From Cellulomonas fengjieae (GTDB lineage Bacteria; Actinomycetota; Actinomycetes; Actinomycetales; Cellulomonadaceae), in contig NZ_CP074404.1 in assembly GCF_018388465.1 (NCBI RefSeq), positions 1,984,001 through 2,048,000 of the forward strand: DNA of 64,000 bases. Reading direction: 5' to 3'. The position numbers and the translations under genes were made by a program. Below are positions 9,309 to 19,766 of the stretch, in pieces; within the stretch, counting starts at the first letter, position 1; the number at the start of each line of letters is the position of its first letter. Under the pieces are notes generated by a model that saw only the letters and a program-made list of their open reading frames with translations, was not told where the DNA came from and ran no database searches.

Positions 9309-10544
9309 CTACGTGGTGGTGCCCGCGGCCTCCGGCAGGTGCGGACGGTGGATGACGGTGGCGCGGGTCCGGCCGAGCGCACTGCGCGTCGCAACGACCA
9401 CGACGCCGACGAGGACGGCGGTCCCGACCACAGCCTGGAGGCCGTGCGGGAGCAGGTACGGGGCGAGCGTCACGACCGGCGCCGCGACGAGCACGGGGAC
9501 CCGGAGCCCACGGACCACGCCCGCGCTCGACGTCCAGGCCCAGAGCACGAGCACGGCGAGCAGCGGCCCGGAGTAGTACGGGAAGCGGATCGGGTCGAGC
9601 AGGAGGCGGACCGCCAGCACGGCCGCCACCACCGCGAGCGGCTCGGCGCGACGCCACGCGAGGCCCGCGCCGACCACCAGGACGGCGACGCCCTGGGCGA
9701 TCCGCAGACCCCAGCCCGCGGGAGCGGCCGTGCCGAGGGCGAGCCCGACCGTGGACGGTCCGGACACTGCCCAGACGAACTCGAACGTGCGGACGTCGCC
9801 CCACACGAGGAAGGGTCCGTACAGGGCCAGCGCGAGCGCGAGCGCGACGGCGACACGCGCCGCGGCGGCCCGCGGACGGCGGTCGACCAGGGCGAGCGGC
9901 AGCCCGAGGATCGCCCAGAGCTTCACGCCCACGGCCAGACCGAGGACGAGCCCGACGGACCACCGCCGCCCGTCCATGCAGGACAGGGCCGCCCACGCCA
10001 GGGCGAGGCCCAACCCGATCTCCTCCGCGTGGCCCATCATGGTCGCCTCGGCGAGCGAGCCGCTCAGGAGCAGGACCGCGGTGAGGACCCATCGCGCGAC
10101 GTCCGGTGACGTGCCCCCGCGGGTGGCCGCGCGTCCGGCGACCGCCTGCGCCAGCACGAGCACCAGCACCGCCTGCACGGCTCCCAGGAGGAAGAGCGCG
10201 GAGACGCCGAGGACGTCCGCGATGGCGGCGACGACGCCGGCGAGCAGCAGCGCGAGCGGCCCGAGCTGGAGCTCCGGGTCGGCGAACACGTCGAGTCCCT
10301 GCGGTCCGAGCAGGCGCCGGCCGGCGGCCAGGAACATCACGGCGTCGCTGTCGGGGTTGCTCGCGCCGAGGACGCCGAAGGCGACGAACGACAGCGGCAG
10401 GACCGTCCAGGGCCGCGCCCACACCCATCTCGCCGCGCCGACGAGGCGAGGGCGCTCGACGGCCAGCAGTGCGGCCTCCCGCGTGAGCCTGGCGGCCGGC
10501 CGCTCGGGCCCGGCGACGCGCACGGGTCCCCCGTTCGACGGCAC
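9309..10544 (-). CDS. Polytopic membrane protein, GT-C / GT87-like glycosyltransferase candidate
   Basis: 411 residues with about ten hydrophobic segments. Acidic motifs lie in the first extracytoplasmic loop (ASNPDSDAVMFLAAGRRLL), where GT-C enzymes carry their catalytic Asp, and a second loop holds MMGHAEEIG. Overall it resembles the DUF2029/mannosyltransferase type of actinobacterial GT-C proteins that use polyprenyl-phosphate sugars. That is a resemblance only; I see no decisive motif. The start is set at the GTG at 10544 because GGAGGAG lies nine bases upstream, which discards about 18 codons of the longer frame. It stands between aroQ and efp, with its own short gaps on both sides. Confidence 0.7.
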   Translation of the reverse strand: MPSNGGPVRVAGPERPAARLTREAALLAVERPRLVGAARWVWARPWTVLPLSFVAFGVLGASNPDSDAVMFLAAGRRLLGPQGLDVFADPELQLGPLALLLAGVVAAIADVLGVSALFLLGAVQAVLVLVLAQAVAGRAATRGGTSPDVARWVLTAVLLLSGSLAEATMMGHAEEIGLGLALAWAALSCMDGRRWSVGLVLGLAVGVKLWAILGLPLALVDRRPRAAAARVAVALALALALYGPFLVWGDVRTFEFVWAVSGPSTVGLALGTAAPAGWGLRIAQGVAVLVVGAGLAWRRAEPLAVVAAVLAVRLLLDPIRFPYYSGPLLAVLVLWAWTSSAGVVRGLRVPVLVAAPVVTLAPYLLPHGLQAVVGTAVLVGVVVVATRSALGRTRATVIHRPHLPEAAGTTT

Positions 10545-10632
10545 GGACGTCAGCTCCTCCCGGTGGTGGCTACGTCCTGTTGTTCGGTCCGTGGCCACCC
10601 GGAGTTGAGGCCGGGGTGCCCGCCAACAGCCG

Positions 10633-11073
10633 TCAGGAGCGGGCGGCGATGACCTCGAGCGCCAGGCGATAGCCCTCGACGCCGAAGCCCGCGATGGTGC
10701 CCGTCGCGACCGGACCGATCACCGAGACGTGCCGGAACGCCTCCCGCGCGTACGGGTTGGACAGGTGCACCTCGACCAGCACCAGTCCCGCGTGCGTGAC
10801 CTGCGCCGCCGCGTCTCTGAGTGCGTACGAGTAGTGGGTGAACGCGGCTGGGTTGAGTGCGACGTGCGCCCGCGCGTCCACCGCCTCGTGCAGCCAGCCG
10901 ACCAGCTCCGACTCGTCGTCGGTCTGGCGGACGTCGGCGTCCAGCCCCAGGTCCGCGGCCCACTTCTCGACCGCGGTCACGAGCTCGTCGTGCGTGCTGG
11001 AACCGTAGACCTCGGGCTCCCGCACCCCCAGTCGAGCGAGGTTGGGACCGTTGAGCACCAGCACGCGCGTCAT
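10633..11073 (-). CDS. aroQ: Type II 3-dehydroquinate dehydratase
   Basis: Dehydrates 3-dehydroquinate to 3-dehydroshikimate, third step of the shikimate pathway. 146 residues, typical of the small dodecameric type II enzyme. NGPNLARLGVREPEVYG at about residues 8-24 contains the conserved Asn, Arg and catalytic Tyr; NPAAFTHYS (about 78-86) and EVHLSNPYARE (about 101-111) supply the substrate-binding Asn and the catalytic His. It follows aroB after 30 bases and is the last gene of the aroC-aroK-aroB-aroQ set. Confidence 0.97.
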   Translation of the reverse strand: MTRVLVLNGPNLARLGVREPEVYGSSTHDELVTAVEKWAADLGLDADVRQTDDESELVGWLHEAVDARAHVALNPAAFTHYSYALRDAAAQVTHAGLVLVEVHLSNPYAREAFRHVSVIGPVATGTIAGFGVEGYRLALEVIAARS

Positions 11074-11103
11074 ACCGGGCAGCCTAGGTGAGGTCCGTGC
11101 CGG

Positions 11104-13969
<2,866 letters not shown>

Positions 13970-14024
13970 GGGGTGATCCTTCCATGGGCGCCGAGTGCCG
14001 CCGCACGACGTCCGAAGAACGGGC

Positions 14025-14058
14025 GAAGGGCCCCCCTGCCGCCGCAGGAGGGCCCTTC
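14025..14058 (-). terminator. Strong hairpin between pilO and aroC
   Basis: Near-perfect inverted repeat with GAAGGGCCC and GGGCCCTTC arms, and an inner CCTGC/GCAGG continuation, 15 bases after the pilO stop. There is no clear U-tract, which is common for high-GC terminators. It marks the end of the pilus transcript. Confidence 0.7.
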
Positions 14059-14072
14059 GTCGTGACGTTCGC

Positions 14073-14837
14073 TCAGCCGAGCGGCAGGAGCGGGTTGCGG
14101 CCGTTGGCCGGCGGGAGCGGCGTCGGCGCAGGGGGCTCCGCCGCCGGGTCGGCCACCGGGACCGCGGCGTCGGTGGGCGGGAGCACGTAGAGCGACCCGG
14201 TGACGATGAGCTCCAGATCGCCCTCGTTGAGCTGGGGCTTCCCCCCGGAGGCGTCCGACGGCGTCTGGGCGGCGCCCGCGAGCTGCTCGACCAGCATCAG
14301 CCGCTGCGTTCCGGTCTGCACGTCCTGGAGGAAGGCCAGGACGTTCTCGTACGAGCCCACGACGTTGATCGTGACGGGCACCGTGAACGTGGTCACCACC
14401 GGCGGGGCCGGCACGACCGCGTCGGCGGCCTCGCCCTCGGTAGCGGCGTCCGTGGACTCGGCGACGGGCTCGGGTGCGGCCGGCGGGGTGACCCCCACCG
14501 CCGTGGCGGCCTGGAAGGAGACGATGGTCACGGAGTGCGCCGCGGCGACCGCGTCGACCTGCCGCTTGTACGTGGACAGCTCGGCGGTCGGCGGCACCTG
14601 GAGCTGGAGCGCGGCGAGCTCCGAGCGCAGGGCATCGATGTTCTCGAACTGCTCCTTGAGCTTGGCCAGCTTGATCTTCGCGATCGCGTTCTGGTCCAGC
14701 TGCGACTCCGCCGCCGCCCGCGTCTCCGCAGCGGTCGCCAGGGTCGGCGACACGAGGACGAACCATGCGGCGGCGAGCACCAGGATGCACGCGAAGGCGG
14801 TTCCGGCGATCCAGCCGCCGGCCTTGTTCTTGGTCAT
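14073..14837 (-). CDS. pilO: PilO-like type IV pilus alignment-complex protein
   Basis: 254 residues with one N-terminal membrane segment (about 9-30), a helical coiled stretch rich in Lys/Glu/Leu (35-75) and a C-terminal ferredoxin-like domain expected for PilO. A Pro/Ala-rich insert (about 115-145) interrupts the latter. In Gram-negatives PilO pairs with PilN and links the cytoplasmic PilM to the pilus machinery. The order pilM-pilN-pilO and the membrane topology support the call more than sequence identity does. It starts one base after the pilN stop and is the last gene of the pilus block. Confidence 0.8.
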   Translation of the reverse strand: MTKNKAGGWIAGTAFACILVLAAAWFVLVSPTLATAAETRAAAESQLDQNAIAKIKLAKLKEQFENIDALRSELAALQLQVPPTAELSTYKRQVDAVAAAHSVTIVSFQAATAVGVTPPAAPEPVAESTDAATEGEAADAVVPAPPVVTTFTVPVTINVVGSYENVLAFLQDVQTGTQRLMLVEQLAGAAQTPSDASGGKPQLNEGDLELIVTGSLYVLPPTDAAVPVADPAAEPPAPTPLPPANGRNPLLPLG

Positions 14838-14838
14838 G

Positions 14839-15546
14839 TCAGCTGCCTTCCGTGGCGGTGTCGGCGGCGGGGAACCGGCGGGCGAGCGCAGCCATGTCGA
14901 CCTGCACCATCGACGTCACCTCGTAGGCGACGACACCGTCGATCTCGCCGAGCGTGTCGGACGACGTCGACGCGCCGTAGAAGCCGGGGATCGTGTTGAG
15001 GGCCTCGGTCCAGGCGGCGCTGTCCGGGAGCGTCTTGGCCCGCGCGGCGAACTGCACGGTCGCGACGCCCTGCGCGGTGAGCGCGTCCGGGGACGTCGGG
15101 GGCGGCGCGACGAGCCCGCCCTGCACCACCGAGAAGGTCGTGATGCTCACGTCCTGCGGCAGGACCGCGGAGATGGCGTCGAGGTACGGCTTCCACAGCA
15201 CCTCCGGCGCCATCCCGACGGTCCGGGTCTCCGTGGTCCGCCGCAGCCCGTCGAGCACGGGCTGGACCTCGGCGTACTTGGCCTCCTGCGACTTCAGCTG
15301 GGCGGCCTCGCCCTGCGCATCAGCGAGGGCGGAGTCCGCGGACGTCCGGGAGAGCAGGGCGAACGCGTACATCACCCCCGCCATCGCCAGCACGAGGAGC
15401 AGCACCACGACGAGCCACTGCTTGACGTGGCGCAGCGTGCGCGCCGCCTTGACCTCCGGCGGCAGGAGGTTGACCTGGGGAAGACCGACGAGGAGAGCCC
15501 CGCCGGCGCGCTTCTGCGGCTTCGAGCGCTCGAGCAAGGTGGTCAT
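14839..15546 (-). CDS. pilN: PilN-like type IV pilus alignment-complex protein
   Basis: 235 residues. A cytoplasmic N terminus carries VNLLPPEVKAAR at about residues 25-36, matching the conserved PilN NLLP motif that binds PilM. A membrane segment (about 44-66), a helical linker and a ferredoxin-like extracytoplasmic domain follow. The start overlaps the pilM stop by four bases and pilO follows after one base, so PilM, PilN and PilO are probably made in proportion. Confidence 0.88.
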   Translation of the reverse strand: MTTLLERSKPQKRAGGALLVGLPQVNLLPPEVKAARTLRHVKQWLVVVLLLVLAMAGVMYAFALLSRTSADSALADAQGEAAQLKSQEAKYAEVQPVLDGLRRTTETRTVGMAPEVLWKPYLDAISAVLPQDVSITTFSVVQGGLVAPPPTSPDALTAQGVATVQFAARAKTLPDSAAWTEALNTIPGFYGASTSSDTLGEIDGVVAYEVTSMVQVDMAALARRFPAADTATEGS

Positions 15547-16607
15547 GCGGCAACTCCGTACGCGAGTCCGACGGGCAGGGCGATGAGCGACTCGAGACCG
15601 TTCAGGGAGTCGCGGTGCACGGTCTTGGCCATGCGAAGACCGGCGAGCGGGTCACCGAGCGTGACGGGCAGCCGACTGGCGCTCGACAGGTACTGGCCGA
15701 GCCCGGGCAGGTGCGACCCGCCACCGGTGAGCACGACCACGTCGAGGCCCTTGCCCGGGTTGCTGCCCGAGTAGTAGACGAACGTGTTGCGGATCGACTC
15801 CACGAGAGAGGTGACGACGGTCGCGATGGCCTCGGCCGCGTCCGCCCGGTCCGGGCCGACCGCGTAGCCGATCCCGATCTCGCGCTTGAGCTGGTCAGCC
15901 TCGGTGGCGGGGATCTTCAGGGCGGTCGCCACGGCGTTGGTGACGTTCACGCCCCCGGAGGGAAGCGCGCGCACCAGGCGAGGAGAGCCCTGCGCGGAGA
16001 TCACCACGGTGGTCAGGCTCGCCCCGATGTCGACGAACGCGGCCGTGGCACCGGACAGCTCGCCGTGGGAGAGCGCCCGGATGAGGGCGAAGGCGTTGAG
16101 GTCCACCATGCGCGGCTTGAGCCCGGCGCCCTCGACCGCGACGACGTTCGACGCGACGGTGTCCCGCTGGGCGGCGACGAGCATGCCGCGCACCATGCGG
16201 CCCTGCGGTCCCTCGAGCTCGCCCGTCGGGAAGAAGTCCAGCAGCGCGTCGTCCGTGGACATCGGCAGCAGCTCCATCACCTGGAACGGCAGCGACTCCT
16301 TGAGCTGCGCCAGCGGCATCCACGGGAGGTCCAGGTCGCGGACGATGACGCGCTGGTTGCCCACGCCGATGATGACGTCCTTCGACGTGAACTTGGTCTG
16401 CGCCCACAGCTGACGCAGCGCCTGGGACACGATCGACGGCTGCTGCACCTCGCCGTCGCGGACGGCCCCGACCGGGAGCGGCGCCTGACCGAACCGGACC
16501 AGGGTGGGGGCGTTCTTGCCGCTGGGGCCGCCGCTGCCGAACTCCAGCTCGGCGGCGCGCACCGACGACGAGCCGATGTCGAGCCCGATGACGCGTGACG
16601 TGGCCAC
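15543..16607 (-). CDS. pilM: PilM, actin-like ATPase of type IV pilus assembly
   Basis: Cytoplasmic actin/FtsA-fold protein that binds the PilN N terminus. 354 residues. The first phosphate motif GLDIGSSSVRAAEL lies at residues 9-22, an adenosine motif GGGSHLPGLGQYL is near 287, and the middle contains DIGASLTTVVIS. The start is GTG with AAGGA five bases upstream. A 90-base gap separates it from pilD, so it may have its own translation or promoter signals. Confidence 0.93.
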   Translation of the reverse strand: MATSRVIGLDIGSSSVRAAELEFGSGGPSGKNAPTLVRFGQAPLPVGAVRDGEVQQPSIVSQALRQLWAQTKFTSKDVIIGVGNQRVIVRDLDLPWMPLAQLKESLPFQVMELLPMSTDDALLDFFPTGELEGPQGRMVRGMLVAAQRDTVASNVVAVEGAGLKPRMVDLNAFALIRALSHGELSGATAAFVDIGASLTTVVISAQGSPRLVRALPSGGVNVTNAVATALKIPATEADQLKREIGIGYAVGPDRADAAEAIATVVTSLVESIRNTFVYYSGSNPGKGLDVVVLTGGGSHLPGLGQYLSSASRLPVTLGDPLAGLRMAKTVHRDSLNGLESLIALPVGLAYGVAA

Positions 16608-16670
16608 GAGGGTCCTTCCGAAGGATCGATGAGTTCCCAGGTGCTATCGGGCGGAACACCGGGCGACTTG

Positions 16671-16689
16671 AGCCGTTCGTGGAACGGCT
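16671..16689 (-). terminator. Small perfect inverted repeat after pilD
   Basis: AGCCGTTC and GAACGGCT around a three-base loop, eight bases after the pilD stop and upstream of pilM. It could be a weak terminator or an RNA processing/stability element. Confidence 0.35.
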
Positions 16690-16697
16690 GCGATCGT

Positions 16698-17483
16698 TCA
16701 GAGCAGGCCGACGTACCAGTCCGCGACCGCGGGGCCGAGGACGAGACCGACCGCCGCGCCGGCGAGCATCCAGGGGCCGAACGGGATGCCGGAGCCGCGC
16801 TTCGCCCGGCGGGTCAGCAGGAGGCCGACGGAGAACACTCCCCCGAGCAGGAAGGCTGCGAACCAGCCGACCACCAGGGCGTCCCAGCCGACCCAGCCGA
16901 GGTACAGCCCGAGGACGCCAGCCAGCTTGACGTCGCCGAAGCCCATCCCCTTCGGGTACACGATGATCAGCACGAAGTAGACGGCGAAGAGGATCGCGGC
17001 GCCGAGGGCCGCGCGCAGCAGCGGTGCCCAGTCCGGCTCACCGGTGGGGTTCCACGACGCGAGCGCGAGCAGGGCGAGGGCCACGGGGTAGGACGGGAGG
17101 ACGATCGCGTCGGGCAGGCGGTTGACGTCGATGTCGATCAAGGCCAGCGCGATCGCGATAGCGGCCAGGTACCAGAACGCCGGGAGCGCCCACGAGACGC
17201 CCAGCCACCAGGTCACCAGCGCGAAGGCGACCCCCGTGCCCAGCTCGACGGCCGGGTACCGCCCGGAGATGGCGGCGCCGCAGTCCCGACATCTGCCTCG
17301 CAGCAGCAGCCAGGACACGATCGGCACGTTGTCGTAGGGCCGGATCGGGTGCGCGCACTGCGGGCACGCGCTCGGTGGCGACACGACGGACTCGCCGCGG
17401 GGCACGCGCCACACGACGACGTTCAGGAACGAGCCGATCACGCTCCCGATCACGACCGAGAGCCCGATCAGCGCGCCCGTCAC
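16698..17483 (-). CDS. pilD: Prepilin peptidase / N-methyltransferase
   Basis: Membrane aspartic protease that cuts prepilins after Gly and methylates the new N terminus. 261 residues. The N-terminal methyltransferase-like domain has two zinc-type Cys pairs, CPQC near residue 40 and CRDC near 64. The two catalytic aspartates lie in LALIDIDVNRLPD (about 118-130) and in GMGFGDVK near 181, the GxGD signature. Seven to eight membrane segments are visible. Start GTG, 19 bases after the preceding minor-pilin gene. It is the only prepilin peptidase in the window, so it may also process the Flp-type pilin of the Tad locus. Confidence 0.96.
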   Translation of the reverse strand: MTGALIGLSVVIGSVIGSFLNVVVWRVPRGESVVSPPSACPQCAHPIRPYDNVPIVSWLLLRGRCRDCGAAISGRYPAVELGTGVAFALVTWWLGVSWALPAFWYLAAIAIALALIDIDVNRLPDAIVLPSYPVALALLALASWNPTGEPDWAPLLRAALGAAILFAVYFVLIIVYPKGMGFGDVKLAGVLGLYLGWVGWDALVVGWFAAFLLGGVFSVGLLLTRRAKRGSGIPFGPWMLAGAAVGLVLGPAVADWYVGLL

Positions 17484-17502
17484 GTCATGTCCCCCTGGTC
17501 CA

Positions 17503-19089
17503 TCAGCTGGTCTCCTCGAGGTAGTTGCCTACCTCAGCCTCGACGTTCTCCGCCGGAGCGTTCCACTTCTGCGCGGTGCTGCCGTCGCAGGTGGCCATGA
17601 CGAGCGAGGTCCAGTTTCCGTTGTACCTGCCACCGCTCGCGGCGACACAGCGACCGGTGCTGTCCTGGATCGTCCAGCTGGTCGTCTTGTTGCCCGTGGC
17701 CGTGTGCCGGATCCACTGGGACGCCGGCGTCGCAAGATTGCACGAGGTCGTGATGACCGGGTAGAACCCCACGCCGATCCCCGCGTAGCCGGAGGGGGTC
17801 GACTGCGCCGCCGGGGACTGCAGGCAGTACTGGGTGCCCGCGGCGTTGTAGATGTAGATCAGCTGCTTCGGCGCCGTGGTGCCGACGAGGGGCTCGTTGT
17901 AGAACCACTTGTGGTTCCACTTCAGCGCAGCGCCGGCAGGGGGGTCCTGCTTGCACGGGTAGGAGATCAGGAACGGCCGCGACGTGGTCTCGTCGGTCAC
18001 GTCGAAGCACCGGCCGAACTCGAGGTAGTTCACGATCTGGTGGGTGTTGACGCTCGCCGCGCCGGGACCGACCGCGGGGTCCGGCGAGAAGGACCCGTAG
18101 GGCTGGTTGTCGGCGCAGCCCGAGGTCAGCTTCAGCAGGTCGCCGTCCCCCGGGGTGCCCGAGGTCTTGGGCGAGCCCAGGCACCGTCCACTGTCCGCCT
18201 TGCCCGAGTCCTGCCCCTGCCACGTCGCCTTGCCTGCCTCGTGCCACGACCACAGCTGTTCGTAGGTGGGTGAGGCGCAGCTCTTCAGCTTGATGTCCGA
18301 GCCGATCGTGGTCAGGCACAGCGTGTTGGCCGTCAGCGTGGAGCTGGCCAGCTTGATCGTGTAGTCGGTGTCGTAGACCCAGAGCTCGTAGTCCTCGAGG
18401 GCGTTGGTCCCGCAGGTGCCGACGGGGCGGTACTTGATGGTGGAGCCGTCGGTGAGCCCCTCGGCCCGCAGGCAGAACTGCGCGGTGCTCGAGTTGGCGA
18501 CGTACGAGTAGATCCGTCCGCCCGCGACGTTGGTGGTCGTCGTCGAGAACTGGTAGATCATCGCGATCGACCGGTCCGCCATGTCGCTCTTGACGCGCGC
18601 GGAGGAGACGGCCTGGCCGTGCGACGAGATGTAGGCGTACGACGGCAGCTGGGCGTTGGTCCCGAGACCGTTCGAGCACGGCAGCGCGTTGGTCGCGCGC
18701 CAGCCGGCCGACCGGCCCGCCGGGTCCTCCTTGAAGTACTGGATCGTGACGTCGTAGGTCGTCCCCGACGCGGCGGTGTCGACGGCGCCGGTGAGCGTGC
18801 ACGGCAGCTTCTTGGGATCGCCGTACACGTTGCCCGTGAAGTCCGCGACGGCGACCGCCGTGCGGATGCGCGCCAGGCTCGCCTCCACGCCCGCCTCGGC
18901 GGCGAAGATGGTGCGGGTGCTCTTCTCGGAGAAGTGGGTCGGTTTGACCTGGCTGACCACCAGGCCGAGGACCAGGACGCTCAGCGCGCTCATGATCATG
19001 ATCATCAGCAGCGCAGTCAGGAGGGCGACGCCACGATCGCGGTCCGCTCCCCCGGTCCTGTCCTGCAGTGCTCGCACGGCGTCCCGCAT
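17503..19089 (-). CDS. PilX-like minor pilin with C-terminal ricin-B-type lectin region
   Basis: 528 residues. The leader ends in DRDRG followed by VALLTALLMIMIMSALSVLV, a class III-like cleavage site without Glu5, as in PilX/GspK-type tip pilins. A pilin-like domain of about 140 residues follows. From about residue 160 to the end the protein is Cys- and Trp-rich, with repeated Q/K-x-W signatures: EQLWSW (about 276), LKWNHKW (395), SQWIRH (458), AQKWNAP (508). These and repeated CL/RC starts of the subrepeats indicate one or two beta-trefoil (R-type lectin) domains. The start is the ATG seven bases after AGGAGG; an ATG two codons earlier is too close. It is last of three consecutive minor-pilin genes. 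I infer a pilus-tip carbohydrate-binding adhesin. Confidence 0.82.
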   Translation of the reverse strand: MRDAVRALQDRTGGADRDRGVALLTALLMIMIMSALSVLVLGLVVSQVKPTHFSEKSTRTIFAAEAGVEASLARIRTAVAVADFTGNVYGDPKKLPCTLTGAVDTAASGTTYDVTIQYFKEDPAGRSAGWRATNALPCSNGLGTNAQLPSYAYISSHGQAVSSARVKSDMADRSIAMIYQFSTTTTNVAGGRIYSYVANSSTAQFCLRAEGLTDGSTIKYRPVGTCGTNALEDYELWVYDTDYTIKLASSTLTANTLCLTTIGSDIKLKSCASPTYEQLWSWHEAGKATWQGQDSGKADSGRCLGSPKTSGTPGDGDLLKLTSGCADNQPYGSFSPDPAVGPGAASVNTHQIVNYLEFGRCFDVTDETTSRPFLISYPCKQDPPAGAALKWNHKWFYNEPLVGTTAPKQLIYIYNAAGTQYCLQSPAAQSTPSGYAGIGVGFYPVITTSCNLATPASQWIRHTATGNKTTSWTIQDSTGRCVAASGGRYNGNWTSLVMATCDGSTAQKWNAPAENVEAEVGNYLEETS

Positions 19090-19109
19090 GACCATTCCTC
19101 CTCGTCGGT

Positions 19110-19766
19110 TCACGGTCGGAACCCCGCCGGCGCGCAGACCGGGTTGTCCGAGACGCCGTCCGCAGGGGCGCCGTCGATGTTGCTGGGTGACTCCACCGAG
19201 CTGTTCCGGGCGACGAAGCTCGACGCGGACGAGACCTCGGCGGCCTCGGCGCCCCTGAAGAGCAACGACACCGTCACCTCCTGGCGCGGGTGCAGCGGGG
19301 AGGCGAGCTCCACGGAGAAGGGGTACCCGGCGGTCGCCGCGTCGGCCAGGTCCGTCGTGACTCCGACGAACGACGGAAGGCTCCCGGCGCCGTCCGCCCA
19401 CGAGCGCATGGCCACGACCCCGGTCGCGGGGTCCCAGCGCCACTGCGTGCACGTCGTGACACCGCTCTTCGCCACCGTGGCGGGCGTCCGGAACTCGATG
19501 TACTGACGTCCGCCGCCGCCGGCACCGGGCAGGTTCACCGCGTCGGCGTAGCGCACCTGCTTGTCGAACCGCTGCAGCACCAGTCGCGCCCTGTCACCGG
19601 CGTTCACAGTGACAGTGCTGCGCACGGCGTTGTTGGTCATGACCACCACACCGCTGAGGAAGATGGCCACGACCGAGACGAAGATCCCCATCGCGACGAT
19701 CAGCTCGATCGTCGTGATGCCGGAGTCGCGCTCGTCGGAACGCGCGCGGCGCAGGATGCCGCGCAT
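19110..19766 (-). CDS. PilW/PilJ-like minor pilin
   Basis: 218 residues. The prepilin signal is DERDSG followed by ITTIELIVAMGIFVSVVAIFLSGVV, with the conserved Glu5 after the cleavage site. The mature protein is a normal pilin size, with a GGGGRQYIEFRTP stretch and a CTQWRWDPATG beta region. It resembles PilW/GspJ-type minor pilins in position and N terminus. The start ATG shares one base with the stop of the upstream pilin-like gene. Expected to be part of the priming complex with its two neighbours. Confidence 0.82.
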   Translation of the reverse strand: MRGILRRARSDERDSGITTIELIVAMGIFVSVVAIFLSGVVVMTNNAVRSTVTVNAGDRARLVLQRFDKQVRYADAVNLPGAGGGGRQYIEFRTPATVAKSGVTTCTQWRWDPATGVVAMRSWADGAGSLPSFVGVTTDLADAATAGYPFSVELASPLHPRQEVTVSLLFRGAEAAEVSSASSFVARNSSVESPSNIDGAPADGVSDNPVCAPAGFRP

